From Mesorhizobium sp. M4B.F.Ca.ET.058.02.1.1 (lineage in GTDB: Bacteria > Pseudomonadota > Alphaproteobacteria > Rhizobiales > Rhizobiaceae), in the NCBI RefSeq assembly GCF_003952505.1, contig NZ_CP034450.1, forward strand, positions 5,663,001 to 5,727,000: a DNA stretch of 64,000 nt, written 5' to 3'. Position 1 is the first letter of the stretch; the number at the start of each line of letters is the position of its first letter. Position numbers and translations under genes: made by a program. Positions 17,937-27,882 of the stretch are shown here, in pieces. Under the pieces are notes generated by a model. That model was given only the letters and a program-made list of their open reading frames with translations, did no database searches and was not told the origin of the DNA.

Positions 17937-19564
17937 TCAAGCGGCGCGGTTGCCGGAGAAAACGGCCGGCGGCAGAGGTTCGCGGCCAAGGATCAGGTCG
18001 GCGCCCTTTTCGCCGACCATGATGGTCGGCGCATTGGTGTTGGAGGAGGGAACGCGCGGCATCACCGAGGCGTCGCAGATGCGCAAGCCCTCGATGCCGC
18101 GCAGTCTCAGATCCGGCGTCACCACGGCCATTTCGTCATGCCCCATGCGGCAGGTGCCGACCGGATGATGGTCGGTCTTGGAACTGCGGCAGGCGTAGTC
18201 GAACAGGTCGCCGTCGCTCTGCAGGGCAGGGCCCGGAAGCACCTCGCGCAGCACGTAGGGGGCAAGCGCCTTCTGGCGCATGATCTCGCGCGCCAGCCGC
18301 AGCCCTTTGATCGACATGTCGCGATCGTAGGGATCGGACCAATAGTTCGGATCGATCAGCGGATGGTCGGCCGGGTCGGCGCTCTTCAACCGCACCGTGC
18401 CGCGCGAGCGCGGGCGCAGGAAGGCGGAATTCAAGGTGAGGCCCGGATTCTTCAGCTTCTCGACACCGGCCTCGATGCCGGAGCCGAGGCCGAGATGGAA
18501 CTGGATGTCGGGCGAAGCGGCGGTCGGGTCGGCGTACCAGAAGCCGCCGGTCTCGAACAGGCTGGAGGCCACCGGCCCCTTCTTCAGCAGCAGATATTGC
18601 AGGCCGGCCCACATCGTGCGGTGCAGCTTGGCATAGTTGTCATAGGTGTGGTCGCCGGTGCATTCGGCGATGACGAACAGGTCGAGATGGTCCTGCATGT
18701 TGGAGCCAACGCCGGGCAGGTCATGGATAGGCGTCACGCCGACCGACTTCAGATGATCGGCCGGTCCGATGCCCGACTGCATGAGAAGCTTGGGCGAGCC
18801 GATGGCGCCGGAGGAGACGACCACCTCGCGCTCGGCGCGCAGGATCGCAGGCTGACCGCCCGGTTTGTCGACGACCTCGACACCAACGGCGCGGCCCTTC
18901 TCGACGACGATGCGGGTGACCAGCACGTCTGTCCTGACGCTCAGGTTCCTGCGGGCGCGGATCGGCTTCAGATAGGCGACCGATGCGGACGAGCGCCGCG
19001 CATCCTTCTGGGTCAGCTGGTAGTAGCCGACGCCCTCCTGGCTGGCGCCATTGAAGTCCGGGTTGAAGGGGATGCCCATCTCCTGGCCGGCGCGGAAATA
19101 GGCCTCGCAGATCGGCAGCGGCGAGATCGGGTTGGAGACGCCGAGGGCCCCTGGTCGCCATGGAAGTCGTTGGCGTAGCGCTGGTTGTTCTCGGCGCGCT
19201 TGAAATAGGGCAGCACGTCGCGATAGGCCCATCCAGCGAGGCCCTCTTCCTTCTCCCACGCGTCGTAGTCGCGGGCATTGCCGCGCGTGTAGATCTGGGC
19301 GTTGATCGAGGAGCCGCCGCCGACCACCTTGGCCTGCGTGTACCAGAAGACGCGGTCCTTCATGTGCTTCTGCGGCACGGTCGACCAGCCCCAGGAGGCG
19401 ATGCCCTTGGTCATCTTGGCGAAGCCGGCCGGCATGTGGATCAGCGGATGCCAGTCCTTGCCGCCGGCTTCCAGCAGCAGCACCGAATTCGAGGGATCCT
19501 CGCTGAGCCGGTTGGCGAGAACGCAGCCGGCGGGACCGGCCCCAACGATGATGTAATCGGTCAT
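17937..19564 (-). pseudogene. GMC-family flavin oxidoreductase with one-base frameshift
   Basis: Choline-dehydrogenase-like gene. The first 140 or so codons (from ATG 19564) encode the FAD-binding GAGPAGCVLANRLSED and the VVGGGSSINAQIYTRGNARD signature. The remaining roughly 400 codons are in another frame and encode SSGAIGSPKLLMQSGIGP and HPVGTCRMG with the C-terminal CDASVMPRVPSSNTNAP. The break is at 19145-19151 in a GGGCCCC run; adding one base there joins the frames without loss and gives about 542 residues, the normal length. It may be a real recent inactivation or a homopolymer sequencing error. It belongs to the operon after the SDR gene. Confidence 0.85.
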
Positions 19565-19576
19565 TGTCTCATCCGT

Positions 19577-20338
19577 TCAGAGCCGCGGTATGGAGAGCGC
19601 ACCGTCGACATTGATGATCGAGCCGGTCGAAAAGCCGAACTTGCCGCTGGCAAGCGCGGCCACCACGGCGCCGATATCCGATGCCTCGCCCCAGCGTCTG
19701 GCTGGCACCAGACCGCCTTCGATCAGCGCCTCATATTTGGCGGCAACGCCTGATGTCATGTCGGTGCGGATGATGCCAGGCCGCACCTCGAACACGCTGA
19801 TCCCTTCGGCAGCGAGTCGCAGCGCCAGGGTTTTCACCCACATCGACAGGCCGGCTTTCGAGACGCAGTAGTCGGCGCGTTCCGGCGAGGCCGCTTCGGC
19901 GCTGACGGAAGTGATTGTGACGATCGATTTCGGGTGCTCGCCGAGTGTGCCAAGCATGGCCTTGGCGACGGCCTGGCTGAGGAACACCGTACCGCGCAGA
20001 TTGATGCCGAGGGCGCGATCGAAGTTCTCCGGTTTCAGGTCCAGCAGATCACCGCGCACGACGGCGCCGACGCCGGCGTTGTTGACCAGGCAATCGATGC
20101 GGCCGAAGGCGCTCTTCGCGGTTTTGATCAACGCCGCGTGGCCCGCGAGACCGGCGATATCACAGCTTGCGTAGGCGAACTTCGAACCGCGCGCGGTGAT
20201 ATTCTTGGCAAGGCCATCGGCAGGCTTGTCGGCCAAGTCGGCGACGAGGATGTCGAAGCCGGCATCGGCCAATGCCTCGGCGCAGGCCAGTCCGATGCCC
20301 CGCGCGCCGCCCGTGATGATGGCCGCCGGGCGGGTCAT
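19577..20338 (-). CDS. short-chain dehydrogenase/reductase
   Basis: 253-residue classical SDR. The Rossmann motif is TGGARGIG (9-16); NNAG is at 86-89 and the catalytic S144, Y157 and K161 (YCVSK) are present. An acidic residue after the second strand (VADLAD) favours NAD+. The ATG at 20338 overlaps the TGA of the preceding GMC gene as ATGA. The open frame extends far upstream through that gene, but nothing supports a longer protein. A likely role is oxidation of a sugar or polyol hydroxyl within the LacI-linked pathway. Confidence 0.88.
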   Translation of the reverse strand: MTRPAAIITGGARGIGLACAEALADAGFDILVADLADKPADGLAKNITARGSKFAYASCDIAGLAGHAALIKTAKSAFGRIDCLVNNAGVGAVVRGDLLDLKPENFDRALGINLRGTVFLSQAVAKAMLGTLGEHPKSIVTITSVSAEAASPERADYCVSKAGLSMWVKTLALRLAAEGISVFEVRPGIIRTDMTSGVAAKYEALIEGGLVPARRWGEASDIGAVVAALASGKFGFSTGSIINVDGALSIPRL

Positions 20339-21837
20339 GCGGCAAGCTCCGTCTTGCGGATGTGCTCGGCCACGCGCAGCGCCTGCGCCGCGATCGACAG
20401 CGCCGGGTTGACCGCGGCCGAGGTCGGCAGGAAGCCGCCATCGACGACGAACAGGTTCTGGTGGTCGTAAGCGCGGCAGAAGGGGTCGAGCGGCGAGGTT
20501 GCTGGGTCGTTGCCCATCTTCACCGTGCCGCACTGGTGCGAGGGCGTGCGCTTGTCGAAGGGACGCGACAGCACGATCGGATAGCCGCAGGCGCGGAAAT
20601 TCTCGCGCATCACCCTGGTCAGGCCTTCCAGCGACTGCATGTTGGAGCGCCGCCACTGCATGACGATGTCCTTGCCGTCGACCATGATGCGGCTCTCGGG
20701 GTCGGGCAGGTCCTCGCACATCAGATACCAGTCGACGGCATGGCCGGCCATGAAGTCGAGCGCGAATTTCGGCACCGTCTTCACATTGGCCCTCAGCATG
20801 TTGCCGTCGATCTTGCCGAGCAGTTGCACATTGCCGAGCGGTTTGCCACCCCTGCCGTCCGACAGGTAGTAGTCGTTGAGAATCAGAGTCTTCTGGTAGA
20901 CGGCGTCGTTGCGGCGGCGCGGATCGATCGCCAGCATGGCGCTCGAATTGTGGTTCATGAAGTTGCGGCCGACCTGGTCGGAACTGTTGGCAAGGCCCTT
21001 GCCCTTCGCGGAGGGCGAGCGCAGCAGAATGACGGCGGAATTGACCGCTCCGGCCGAAAGAATGACCAGCTTCGGCGACAGCTTCTTTTGCGAGCCGCTC
21101 TGGGTGTAGTGGATGGTGGCGATCGACTTGCCGTCCGGCGCTGCCTCCAGATAGTCGACATGGGCGCCGGTCTCGAGACGGATGTTCTGGTCCGCAAGGG
21201 CCGCCGCCAGCGGTCCGGTCTGGGCATCGACCTTGCCCTGGCCGGTGTTGGGGAAGGCGTCCCACCCCGTCCTGCCGTCCTTCAGCCAGGCGTCGATGTC
21301 GACGCCGAGCGGCAGCGACGCCGGATGCAGGCCGAGTCCCTTCAACTCGGCACGGGCGCGCGCGATGGGCGCCTCGTCGGCGACCGGCTTGAAGGCATAG
21401 GGGATCGAATGGAACGGCTCGGTCGGGTCTTCACCCAGCGTCCCACGCACGCGAAAGAGCTGCTCGGCCTCCGAATACCACGGTTCGAACTCGTCATAGG
21501 AGAAGGGCCATGCCGGCGAGACGCCGCCGAAATGCTCCATGGCGGAAAAGTCCTCCTTGCGGTAGCGGATCAGCACCGCGCCATAGAATTTCGAATTGCC
21601 GCCAACATAGTAGTAGTTGCCTGGGTTGAAGGCGGCGCCGCCCGCTTCGCGCCACATCTCCTTCGGCCGGTAGTGGCCATTGACGAAAATGGCGCGGGTG
21701 TCGCGCGTCTCGGGCGTCGCAGGCAGAGGTTCGCCGCGCTCCAGGATCAGGATCGAGGCGCCACTGCCAGCCAGACCGGAGGCGATCGTGGCGCCGCCGA
21801 TGCCGGAGCCGATGATGACGATATCCGGGTTTGCCAT
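20335..21837 (-). CDS. GMC-family oxidoreductase (sugar dehydrogenase-like)
   Basis: 500-residue flavoprotein. The FAD-binding VIIGSGIGGATIASGL sits at the N terminus. The C-terminal half holds SHQCGTVKMG and the closing FVVDGGFLPTSAAVNPALS with the conserved active-site His/Asn region. It resembles the large subunits of gluconate, sorbitol and fructose dehydrogenases more than choline dehydrogenase. There is no Tat or Sec signal, so it appears cytoplasmic. It lies between the ABC ATPase gene and the SDR, which it overlaps by 4 bases. The intergenic gap on its upstream side carries a palindromic repeat. Confidence 0.87.
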   Translation of the reverse strand: MANPDIVIIGSGIGGATIASGLAGSGASILILERGEPLPATPETRDTRAIFVNGHYRPKEMWREAGGAAFNPGNYYYVGGNSKFYGAVLIRYRKEDFSAMEHFGGVSPAWPFSYDEFEPWYSEAEQLFRVRGTLGEDPTEPFHSIPYAFKPVADEAPIARARAELKGLGLHPASLPLGVDIDAWLKDGRTGWDAFPNTGQGKVDAQTGPLAAALADQNIRLETGAHVDYLEAAPDGKSIATIHYTQSGSQKKLSPKLVILSAGAVNSAVILLRSPSAKGKGLANSSDQVGRNFMNHNSSAMLAIDPRRRNDAVYQKTLILNDYYLSDGRGGKPLGNVQLLGKIDGNMLRANVKTVPKFALDFMAGHAVDWYLMCEDLPDPESRIMVDGKDIVMQWRRSNMQSLEGLTRVMRENFRACGYPIVLSRPFDKRTPSHQCGTVKMGNDPATSPLDPFCRAYDHQNLFVVDGGFLPTSAAVNPALSIAAQALRVAEHIRKTELAA

Positions 21838-21858
21838 GGCCTAAAGATCTTCGTTTGG

Positions 21859-21906
21859 ATGCATGTCGTTGGCCCAAAACCGGAGCCACTTTTGGGCGAC
21901 ATGCAT
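21859..21906. repeat. palindromic intergenic repeat, family A, copy 1
   Basis: Imperfect palindrome bounded by ATGCATGTCG and CGACATGCAT with CCCAAAA/TTTTGGG inside. It begins 21 bases upstream of the GMC gene and its last base touches the ABC ATPase stop codon. A degenerate copy lies at 56474-56518. This element type is abundant between genes in Mesorhizobium-like genomes. Confidence 0.8.
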
Positions 21907-23021
21907 CAGAGAATGCGCTTCTCGGTCGCCGGGTCGAAGAACACAGCCTTGGTCAGGTTGAAGGCGAGCGGCGTCACGGTGCCAGGCTGGATCTTGGCAT
22001 CGGCGCGCAACCGTGCCACCACCGCCTTGCCGCCGAGATTGGTGACGGCGAAGGTGTCGGAGCCGGCCGGCTCGATCACCTCGATATGGCAGTCCGCTGT
22101 GGCGATGTTGGAGGCATTGCGTTCGGCGCCTTCCGGATCGGTCAGCGACTCCGGGCGGACGCCGAAGATGACTGGCTTGCCCTGGAAGGCCGAAAGGCCC
22201 GTCGGCGCGTTGCTGAGCGGCAGCAAGATCGGCTCGCGCCCGTCGCGCTGCAGCACCACGGACAACCCACTGCCATTGCCGCCGATCGTCGCCGGCACCA
22301 GGTTCATCGCCGGCGAGCCCATGAAATCGGCGACGAAGATGTTGGTCGGGTTGTTGTAGATTTCGGCCGGCGTGCCGAACTGCTGCACCTCTCCGTCGCG
22401 CATCACGGCGATCTTGGTGGCCAGCGTCATCGCCTCGATCTGGTCATGGGTGACGTAGACGATCGTCGTCCCGGTGTTGGCGTGCAGGCGCTTGATCTCG
22501 ATACGCATGTCGACGCGCAGCTTGGCGTCGAGGTTGGAGAGCGGCTCGTCGAACAGGAACAGTTTCGGGTCGCGCACCAGCGCCCGGCCCATGGCGACGC
22601 GCTGGCGCTGGCCGCCGGAGAGCTGGCTTGGCTTGCGCTGCAGGAGGTGGCCGATCTGCAGCACCTTGGCCACCTTGTCGATTGCCTTCTGGCGCTCGTC
22701 GGCCGGCACGCCGCGCATCTCCATGCCGAAAGAGATGTTTCCGGCCACCGTCATGTTCGGATAGAGCGCGTAGCTCTGGAACACCATGGCGATGTCGCGC
22801 TTGGACGGATGGAGATCGTTGATAGCGCGTCCATCGACGCGGATCTCGCCCTCGGTGATGTTCTCCAGCCCGGCGATGGTGTTGAGCAGCGTGGACTTGC
22901 CGCAGCCGGACGGACCGACCAGCACGAGGAAGCCGCCCTTCTCCAACTCGACATTGATGCCCTTCAGGATCTCGACATTCCCGAAGCGCTTCTTCAGCCC
23001 ATCAATTTCAAGAAAAGCCAT
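21906..23021 (-). CDS. sugar ABC transporter ATP-binding protein (UgpC/MalK-like)
   Basis: 371 residues. It has Walker A VGPSGCGKSTLLN, signature LSGGQRQRVAMGRALVRDP, Walker B FLFDEPLSNLDA, switch YVTHDQIEAMTLATKI and a C-terminal regulatory (TOBE) domain with GVRPESL, all typical of the MalK/UgpC/MsmX group that powers CUT1 carbohydrate importers. The ATG at 23021 is preferred to one 21 bases upstream because it gives the normal start (MAFLEIDGL). It follows the permease pair in the operon. Confidence 0.9.
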   Translation of the reverse strand: MAFLEIDGLKKRFGNVEILKGINVELEKGGFLVLVGPSGCGKSTLLNTIAGLENITEGEIRVDGRAINDLHPSKRDIAMVFQSYALYPNMTVAGNISFGMEMRGVPADERQKAIDKVAKVLQIGHLLQRKPSQLSGGQRQRVAMGRALVRDPKLFLFDEPLSNLDAKLRVDMRIEIKRLHANTGTTIVYVTHDQIEAMTLATKIAVMRDGEVQQFGTPAEIYNNPTNIFVADFMGSPAMNLVPATIGGNGSGLSVVLQRDGREPILLPLSNAPTGLSAFQGKPVIFGVRPESLTDPEGAERNASNIATADCHIEVIEPAGSDTFAVTNLGGKAVVARLRADAKIQPGTVTPLAFNLTKAVFFDPATEKRIL

Positions 23022-23025
23022 CAGA

Positions 23026-23970
23026 TTATCCTTTGACCGCACCGGCCATCAGCCCGCGCACAAAATAGCGGCCGGCGACGACATAGACGAGAAGGGTGGG
23101 AAGGGCGGCGATCATCGCCGCCGCCATGTTGACGTTGTACTCGACCACGCCGGTCGAGGTGTTGACGACATTGTTCAGCGCCACCGTCATCGGCATGACG
23201 TCGCCGGTGCCGGCATAGGCGGAAGCGAACAGGAAGTCGTTCCAGATGTTGGTGAACTGGTAGATCACGGTGACGACGAAGATCGGCATCGAGTTCGGCA
23301 GCATGATGCGGCGGAAGATCTGGAAGAAGGAGGCGCCGTCGACCTGCGCCGCCTTGATCAGTTCGGTCGGAAAGGCCTCGTAGTAATTGCGGAAGAACAG
23401 CGTGGTGAAGCCGAGGCCGTAGACGACATGGACGAAGACCAGGTTCACCGTCGAATTGCCGAGGCCGAAATTGAACCCGGTCGCGTTCTGCAATGTGACG
23501 CCGAAGCGGCCGATGCTGCCGAGGATCGTCGCCATCGGCAGCAGCACCGACTGGAACGGGATGAAGCAGGCGAACAGCATCATCGCGAAGACCAGCGTGT
23601 GGCCGCGGAAGCGCCATTTGGTCAGCACGTAGCCGTTGAGGGCGCCGAGCAGCGTCGAGATCAGCACTGCCGGAACCACCATCTTGATGGAGTTCCAGAA
23701 GTAGCCCTTGATGCCGGCGCAGGTGAGACCGACGCAGGCCTCGCCCCAGGCTTTCCACCACGGGTCGAACGTCGGCGCTTGCGGCAGTGCCAGCATGTTG
23801 CCGTTCTGAATCTCGTCCATGGTCTTGAACGAGGTGACAAGCATGACGAAGAGCGGCATCAGGTAGAAGATCGCGAAGAGCGCGAGCAGCCCGTAGATGA
23901 CGATCCGGTTGATCGTCCTGGCGCTGATGCCGCCGGTGGCCGGGCGGGTCGGTGAGGCAACGGCGCTCAT
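23026..23970 (-). CDS. sugar ABC transporter permease (MalG-like)
   Basis: 314-residue CUT1 permease with six membrane helices and the EAA loop in the form EAFPTELIKAAQVDGASFFQ. A periplasmic loop of about 50 residues after the first helix (FKTMDEIQNGN onward) is usual for MalG-type subunits. It overlaps the upstream permease gene by 4 bases and stops 4 bases before the ATPase start, so the three genes are tightly coupled. Confidence 0.9.
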   Translation of the reverse strand: MSAVASPTRPATGGISARTINRIVIYGLLALFAIFYLMPLFVMLVTSFKTMDEIQNGNMLALPQAPTFDPWWKAWGEACVGLTCAGIKGYFWNSIKMVVPAVLISTLLGALNGYVLTKWRFRGHTLVFAMMLFACFIPFQSVLLPMATILGSIGRFGVTLQNATGFNFGLGNSTVNLVFVHVVYGLGFTTLFFRNYYEAFPTELIKAAQVDGASFFQIFRRIMLPNSMPIFVVTVIYQFTNIWNDFLFASAYAGTGDVMPMTVALNNVVNTSTGVVEYNVNMAAAMIAALPTLLVYVVAGRYFVRGLMAGAVKG

Positions 23971-24926
23971 CGCGGCTTCTCCCTGAGCTCGGAATAGAGA
24001 TAAGGCACAATGATCGCGGTCAGCGTCATCAGCATGATCACGGCGCTCGCCGAGCCGACGGCCATCTCGTTGCGCTTGAAGGTGAACTCGTACATGAAGT
24101 TGGACGGCAGCCAGGCCGAACCGCCCGGTCCGCCGCTGGTCAGCGCCACCACCAGGTCATAGGACTTGATGGCGAGGTGGGCGAGCACGATGAAGGCCGA
24201 CAGGAACACTGGCCGCAGCAGCGGAATGACGATGCGGCGGTAGAGCTGGAAGGTGGTGGCGCCGTCGATCTGCGCCGCCTTCATGATCTCACCGTCGATG
24301 CCGCGCAAGCCGGCCAGGAACATCGCCATGATGAAGCCGGAGGCCTGCCAGACTCCAGCGATGACCACGGTGTAGATGACGAAATCCTTGTTCTTGATCC
24401 AGTCGAAATGGAAGCTCGTCCAGCCCCACTGGTGCAGCGTCTGCTCGAGGCCGAGGCCGGGATCGAGGAACCATTTCCAGGCGACGCCGGTGACGATGAA
24501 GGAGAGCGCCATCGGGTAGAGGTAGATCGGCCTGAGCATGCCTTCGCCGCGGATCTTCTGGTCGAGCAGGATGGCCAGGAACAGGCCGAGCGCCAGGCAG
24601 ATGAAGATATAGAGGAAGCCGAAAATGCCCATGTTGGTGATCGAGGTGTACCAGCTCGAGGGCGGATCGCTCTCGAAGGTCCAGCGCCACAGCCGCTGAT
24701 AGGCGCGAGCACCGGTGATGGCATAGGACGGGAAGGTCTTGGAGTTGGTAAAGGACAGATAGATCGTCCACAGGATGAAGCCATAGACGAAGACGATCGT
24801 CGCAGCGAAGCTCGGCGCCAGCACGATCTTCGGCAACAGATCCTGCAGTCGCGAGCGAACGGACGCTCCTGGGCGGGCGTCGTGCTCCGGTGTCAGCTTC
24901 GCGGTGGTTTCGGCTACTGTGCTCAT
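23967..24926 (-). CDS. sugar ABC transporter permease (MalF-like)
   Basis: 319-residue CUT1 permease with six predicted helices. The EAA-type loop is visible as GIDGEIMKAAQIDGATTFQ near residue 220. A polar stretch of about 40 residues precedes the first helix. The ATG at 24926 is used; an in-frame extension upstream would read through the hairpin before it. It pairs with the product of 23026-23970. Confidence 0.9.
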   Translation of the reverse strand: MSTVAETTAKLTPEHDARPGASVRSRLQDLLPKIVLAPSFAATIVFVYGFILWTIYLSFTNSKTFPSYAITGARAYQRLWRWTFESDPPSSWYTSITNMGIFGFLYIFICLALGLFLAILLDQKIRGEGMLRPIYLYPMALSFIVTGVAWKWFLDPGLGLEQTLHQWGWTSFHFDWIKNKDFVIYTVVIAGVWQASGFIMAMFLAGLRGIDGEIMKAAQIDGATTFQLYRRIVIPLLRPVFLSAFIVLAHLAIKSYDLVVALTSGGPGGSAWLPSNFMYEFTFKRNEMAVGSASAVIMLMTLTAIIVPYLYSELREKPR

Positions 24927-25008
24927 CGGCTCATCCAGTACCGGTTCGTCGGGGGCCGGCCGGCGCAAAGCGCCAGCCCGGGCAATCCCGGACCTTGCCT
25001 CGTTAGAA

Positions 25009-25032
25009 ACCTCCCCGCCAGGGCGGGGAGGT
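25009..25032 (-). other. stem-loop between the binding-protein and permease genes
   Basis: ACCTCCCCGCC (25009-25019) pairs perfectly with GGCGGGGAGGT (25022-25032), an 11-bp GC-rich stem 15 bases after the binding-protein stop on the minus strand. Only TTTCT follows. As in the other ABC operon here it is best read as a stabilising or attenuating stem that favours binding-protein mRNA. Confidence 0.65.
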
Positions 25033-25047
25033 CGTTTCAAGCATCGC

Positions 25048-26301
25048 TTACTTGGCGTCGTCGATCGCCTTGACCAGCTCGGTCACGGCCTCGTCCGAGG
25101 TCTTGATCTGGCCATGGACGAACTTCGAGACGACGTCCTTGTAGGCGTTGGCGACGGCGGGCGGGGCGCCATAGCCCTGGGCCAGCGAACCGAACAGCGT
25201 GCCGCCCTCGTTGGCCGCCTTCAGGTCGGCGATACCCTTCTTGCCGCAAGCGTCGAAGTCGGTGTCAGGCACGTCGGTGCGGGCCGGAACCGAACCCTTG
25301 ACGACGTTGAAGGCCGACTGGAAGCTCTTCGACAGCGTGGCGGTGGCAAGCGCTGCCTGGGCGGCCTTACGGTCGTCCGGAACGTTGAACATGCCGAACA
25401 TGTCGGAGTTGTAGATCACCGAGCCGTCGGTGCCCGGGAAGCGATAGCAGAGGAAGTCGGTGCCCGGGGTCTTCTTGGCGGCGTGGAACTCGCCCTTGGC
25501 CCAGTCGCCCATGACCTGAACCAGCGCGTCACCCTTGATGACCATGGCGGTAGCGAGGTTCCAGTCGCGGCCCGAGAAGTTCGGGTCGACATAGGTGACC
25601 AGCTTGGCGAGGTTGTCGAACGACTTCTTCATCGTGTCGGACTTCAGCGATTCCTCGTCGAGGTCGTTGAAGGCTTTCTTGTAGAACTCCGGCCCGCCAG
25701 TCGACAGCACGACGGAGTCGAACATCGTAGCTTCCTGCCAGTTCTGACCGCCGAGCGCGAGCGGGATGACGCCCGCGGCCTTGGCCTTGTCGAGCAAGGC
25801 GACGAAGTCATCGAAGGTCTTCGGCTCGGCGCCGCCGATCTTGTCCATCACCGCCTTGTTGATCCACAGCCAGTTGACCGAGTGGACGTTGACCGGAGCC
25901 GCGACCCACTTGCCGTCGTAGACCGAGAATTTCTGCAGGGCTGCCGGAACCGACTTGTCCCAGCCTTCCTTCTTGGCGGTCTCGGTCAGATCGCCCATGA
26001 CGCCGGCAGCGGCATAGTCGAGCACGGTATAGCCGAGCATCTGCGAGGCGGTCGGATAGTTGCCGGCCGCGACCATGGCTTTCAGCGCCGTCATGGCGGC
26101 GTCGCCGCCGCCGCCGGCCACCGGCACGTCCTTCCAGGCATAGCCTTCCTTGGACAGATCCTCCTTGAGGACGTTCAGAGCAGCCGCTTCGCCGCCCGAC
26201 GTCCACCAATGCAGCATCTGCACTTCCTTGACGTCGGCGGCATGCGCCGAAAACGCAAAGGTCGACGCAAGAGCCGTTCCGATAAGCAGTTTGCGCAACA
26301 T
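25048..26301 (-). CDS. sugar ABC transporter substrate-binding protein
   Basis: 417 residues with a clear Sec signal peptide (1-21, ending AHA) and a mature start [17 protein letters not shown], the usual opening of family 1 carbohydrate-binding proteins (glucose, glycoside or polyol type). The ATG at 26301 is preferred because it puts the signal peptide at the very N terminus. It is the first transport gene after the aldehyde dehydrogenase in the LacI-linked run. The sugar ligand is not predictable here. Confidence 0.9.
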   Translation of the reverse strand: MLRKLLIGTALASTFAFSAHAADVKEVQMLHWWTSGGEAAALNVLKEDLSKEGYAWKDVPVAGGGGDAAMTALKAMVAAGNYPTASQMLGYTVLDYAAAGVMGDLTETAKKEGWDKSVPAALQKFSVYDGKWVAAPVNVHSVNWLWINKAVMDKIGGAEPKTFDDFVALLDKAKAAGVIPLALGGQNWQEATMFDSVVLSTGGPEFYKKAFNDLDEESLKSDTMKKSFDNLAKLVTYVDPNFSGRDWNLATAMVIKGDALVQVMGDWAKGEFHAAKKTPGTDFLCYRFPGTDGSVIYNSDMFGMFNVPDDRKAAQAALATATLSKSFQSAFNVVKGSVPARTDVPDTDFDACGKKGIADLKAANEGGTLFGSLAQGYGAPPAVANAYKDVVSKFVHGQIKTSDEAVTELVKAIDDAK

Positions 26302-26361
26302 GTGGTTCCTCCCTTGTTGCAATGCACACAACCGACGGATGTCCGCCGGGGTCTTCCCAAC

Positions 26362-27873
26362 TCAGCCGACCCACCAACCGGTGCGCTGGCCGCGATGAAA
26401 CTGGATTGTCTTTTCCTCTGTATAGTCCTCGACAGCGCGCTTGCCGAGTTCACGTCCGAGACCGGACTGTTTGTAGCCCCCGAACGGCAGCTCGGGGTAA
26501 CCTTCCATGAACGTGTTCACCCAAACAGTCCCCGAACGCACACTCCGCGCCACCGACATGCAGGTGTCGATGCTGGCGCTCCACACACCCGCCGACAAAC
26601 CATAGGGCGTGTTGTTGGCGATGTGCAACGCCCTTTCAATCGAGTCAAAGGTTAGCGCGGAGAGCACGGGCCCGAACACTTCCTCGCGTGCGATCGCCAT
26701 GTCCTCGGTCACGCCGCGAATGATGGTCGGATCGAGATATTGGCCGGCATTTGAGGCGAGCTGGCTGCCGCCCGCATAAACAGAGCCGCCGTCTCCGGCC
26801 GCCGCCGTTACATAGCCGGCTACCTTGGTCAGATGGTCGGTGGAAATCATTGCGCCGACCTTGGTGCGGTCGTCGAGCGGATCGCCAACCGTCACCCTGG
26901 CGGTCAACGCCTTGACGGTCGCGAGGAAGTCGTCGGCGATCGCCTCATGTACGATCAGCCGGCTGCCGGCGTTGCAGCATTCGCCGGCGTTAAAGAAGCC
27001 GCCGAACACCGCGGCATCCGCCGCCGCTTCCAGATCGGCGTCGGGGAAGACGATCTGGCCGTTCTTGCCACCGAGCTCCATCGACACCTTCTTCAGGGAG
27101 TTCGAGGCGGCAGCCATCGTCATCTTGCCGACGCGGGTGGAGCCCGTGAAAGACACCATCTCGACCAGCGGATGGTTGACCATCGGCGCGCCGACATCGC
27201 TGCCCAGGCCGGCCAGGATGTTGACGGCACCGGCGGGGAGGCCTGCTTCGAGCAGGATGTCGCCGAGCACGAACGTCGAGGCCGAGGTCATCTCGCTTGG
27301 CTTCACCACCGCCGTGCAGCCGGCGGCGAGCGCGAAGGGCAGTTTCTGGCTGACGATCAGGAAGGGGAAATTCCACGGCGTGATGATCGAGACGACACCG
27401 ATCGGCTCGCGCAGCACGACGCCGAGCATCGCGTCGCCGAGATTGGCATAGCTCTCGCCGTGCAGCGTGCGGGCGAGCGAGGCGGCATAGCGCCAGATGT
27501 CGACGGCGCCGCCGATCTCGCCGCGCGCCTGGGCGATCGGCTTGCCGGATTCCAGCGCGTCGAGCCTGGCGATCTCTTCCAGCCGGACCTCGATCAGGTC
27601 GGCCGCCTTGAGCAGGATGGCGGCGCGCTCGGATGCCTTCATGCGCGGCCAGGGGCCGGCCTCGAAGGCCCTGTGCGCGGCGGTCACCGCGGTCTCGACT
27701 TCCGCTTCGCCGGCCTGAGCATAGTGCGAGACGGTAAAGCCGTGGCCGGGGCTTCTGCGCTCCAGCACGCGGCCGTCGCGGGCCCCGACATGCTTGCCGT
27801 CGATCAGCAGCTTGTAGGTCTTCGGCGCCGCGGACGCCTCGGCCGGCATGGAAATCTTGAGGGGTGCGTTCAT
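26362..27873 (-). CDS. NAD-dependent aldehyde dehydrogenase
   Basis: 503-residue aldehyde dehydrogenase with TPWNFPF (165-171), cofactor lysine in VVKPSE (189-194), SFTGSTRVGK (241-250), the base E266 (MELGGKNG) and nucleophile C300 (NAGECCNAG). The closing ELPFGGYKQSG motif is present. It resembles betaine-aldehyde and gamma-aminobutyraldehyde-type enzymes, but the context of a sugar ABC importer, CoA-transferase and hydratase suggests it oxidises a sugar- or polyol-derived aldehyde. It is separated by 60 bases from the binding-protein gene. Confidence 0.9.
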   Translation of the reverse strand: MNAPLKISMPAEASAAPKTYKLLIDGKHVGARDGRVLERRSPGHGFTVSHYAQAGEAEVETAVTAAHRAFEAGPWPRMKASERAAILLKAADLIEVRLEEIARLDALESGKPIAQARGEIGGAVDIWRYAASLARTLHGESYANLGDAMLGVVLREPIGVVSIITPWNFPFLIVSQKLPFALAAGCTAVVKPSEMTSASTFVLGDILLEAGLPAGAVNILAGLGSDVGAPMVNHPLVEMVSFTGSTRVGKMTMAAASNSLKKVSMELGGKNGQIVFPDADLEAAADAAVFGGFFNAGECCNAGSRLIVHEAIADDFLATVKALTARVTVGDPLDDRTKVGAMISTDHLTKVAGYVTAAAGDGGSVYAGGSQLASNAGQYLDPTIIRGVTEDMAIAREEVFGPVLSALTFDSIERALHIANNTPYGLSAGVWSASIDTCMSVARSVRSGTVWVNTFMEGYPELPFGGYKQSGLGRELGKRAVEDYTEEKTIQFHRGQRTGWWVG

Positions 27874-27882
27874 CGGATTCCT

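Noticed and set aside
19140..19160. Programmed frameshift in the GMC gene
   Set aside because: No slippery heptamer with a downstream structure is apparent, and GMC enzymes are not known to use frameshifting; mutation or sequencing error is simpler.
19577..21265. SDR read as the C-terminal part of a 562-residue fusion
   Set aside because: The upstream part is an out-of-frame reading of the GMC gene; the SDR has its own ATG overlapping the GMC stop.
20362..22359. Very long open frame on the plus strand opposite the GMC, repeat and ABC ATPase genes
   Set aside because: It crosses two well-conserved genes and the repeat between them; composition is the Arg/Gly/Asp-rich pattern of an antisense frame in high-GC DNA, with no recognisable domain.
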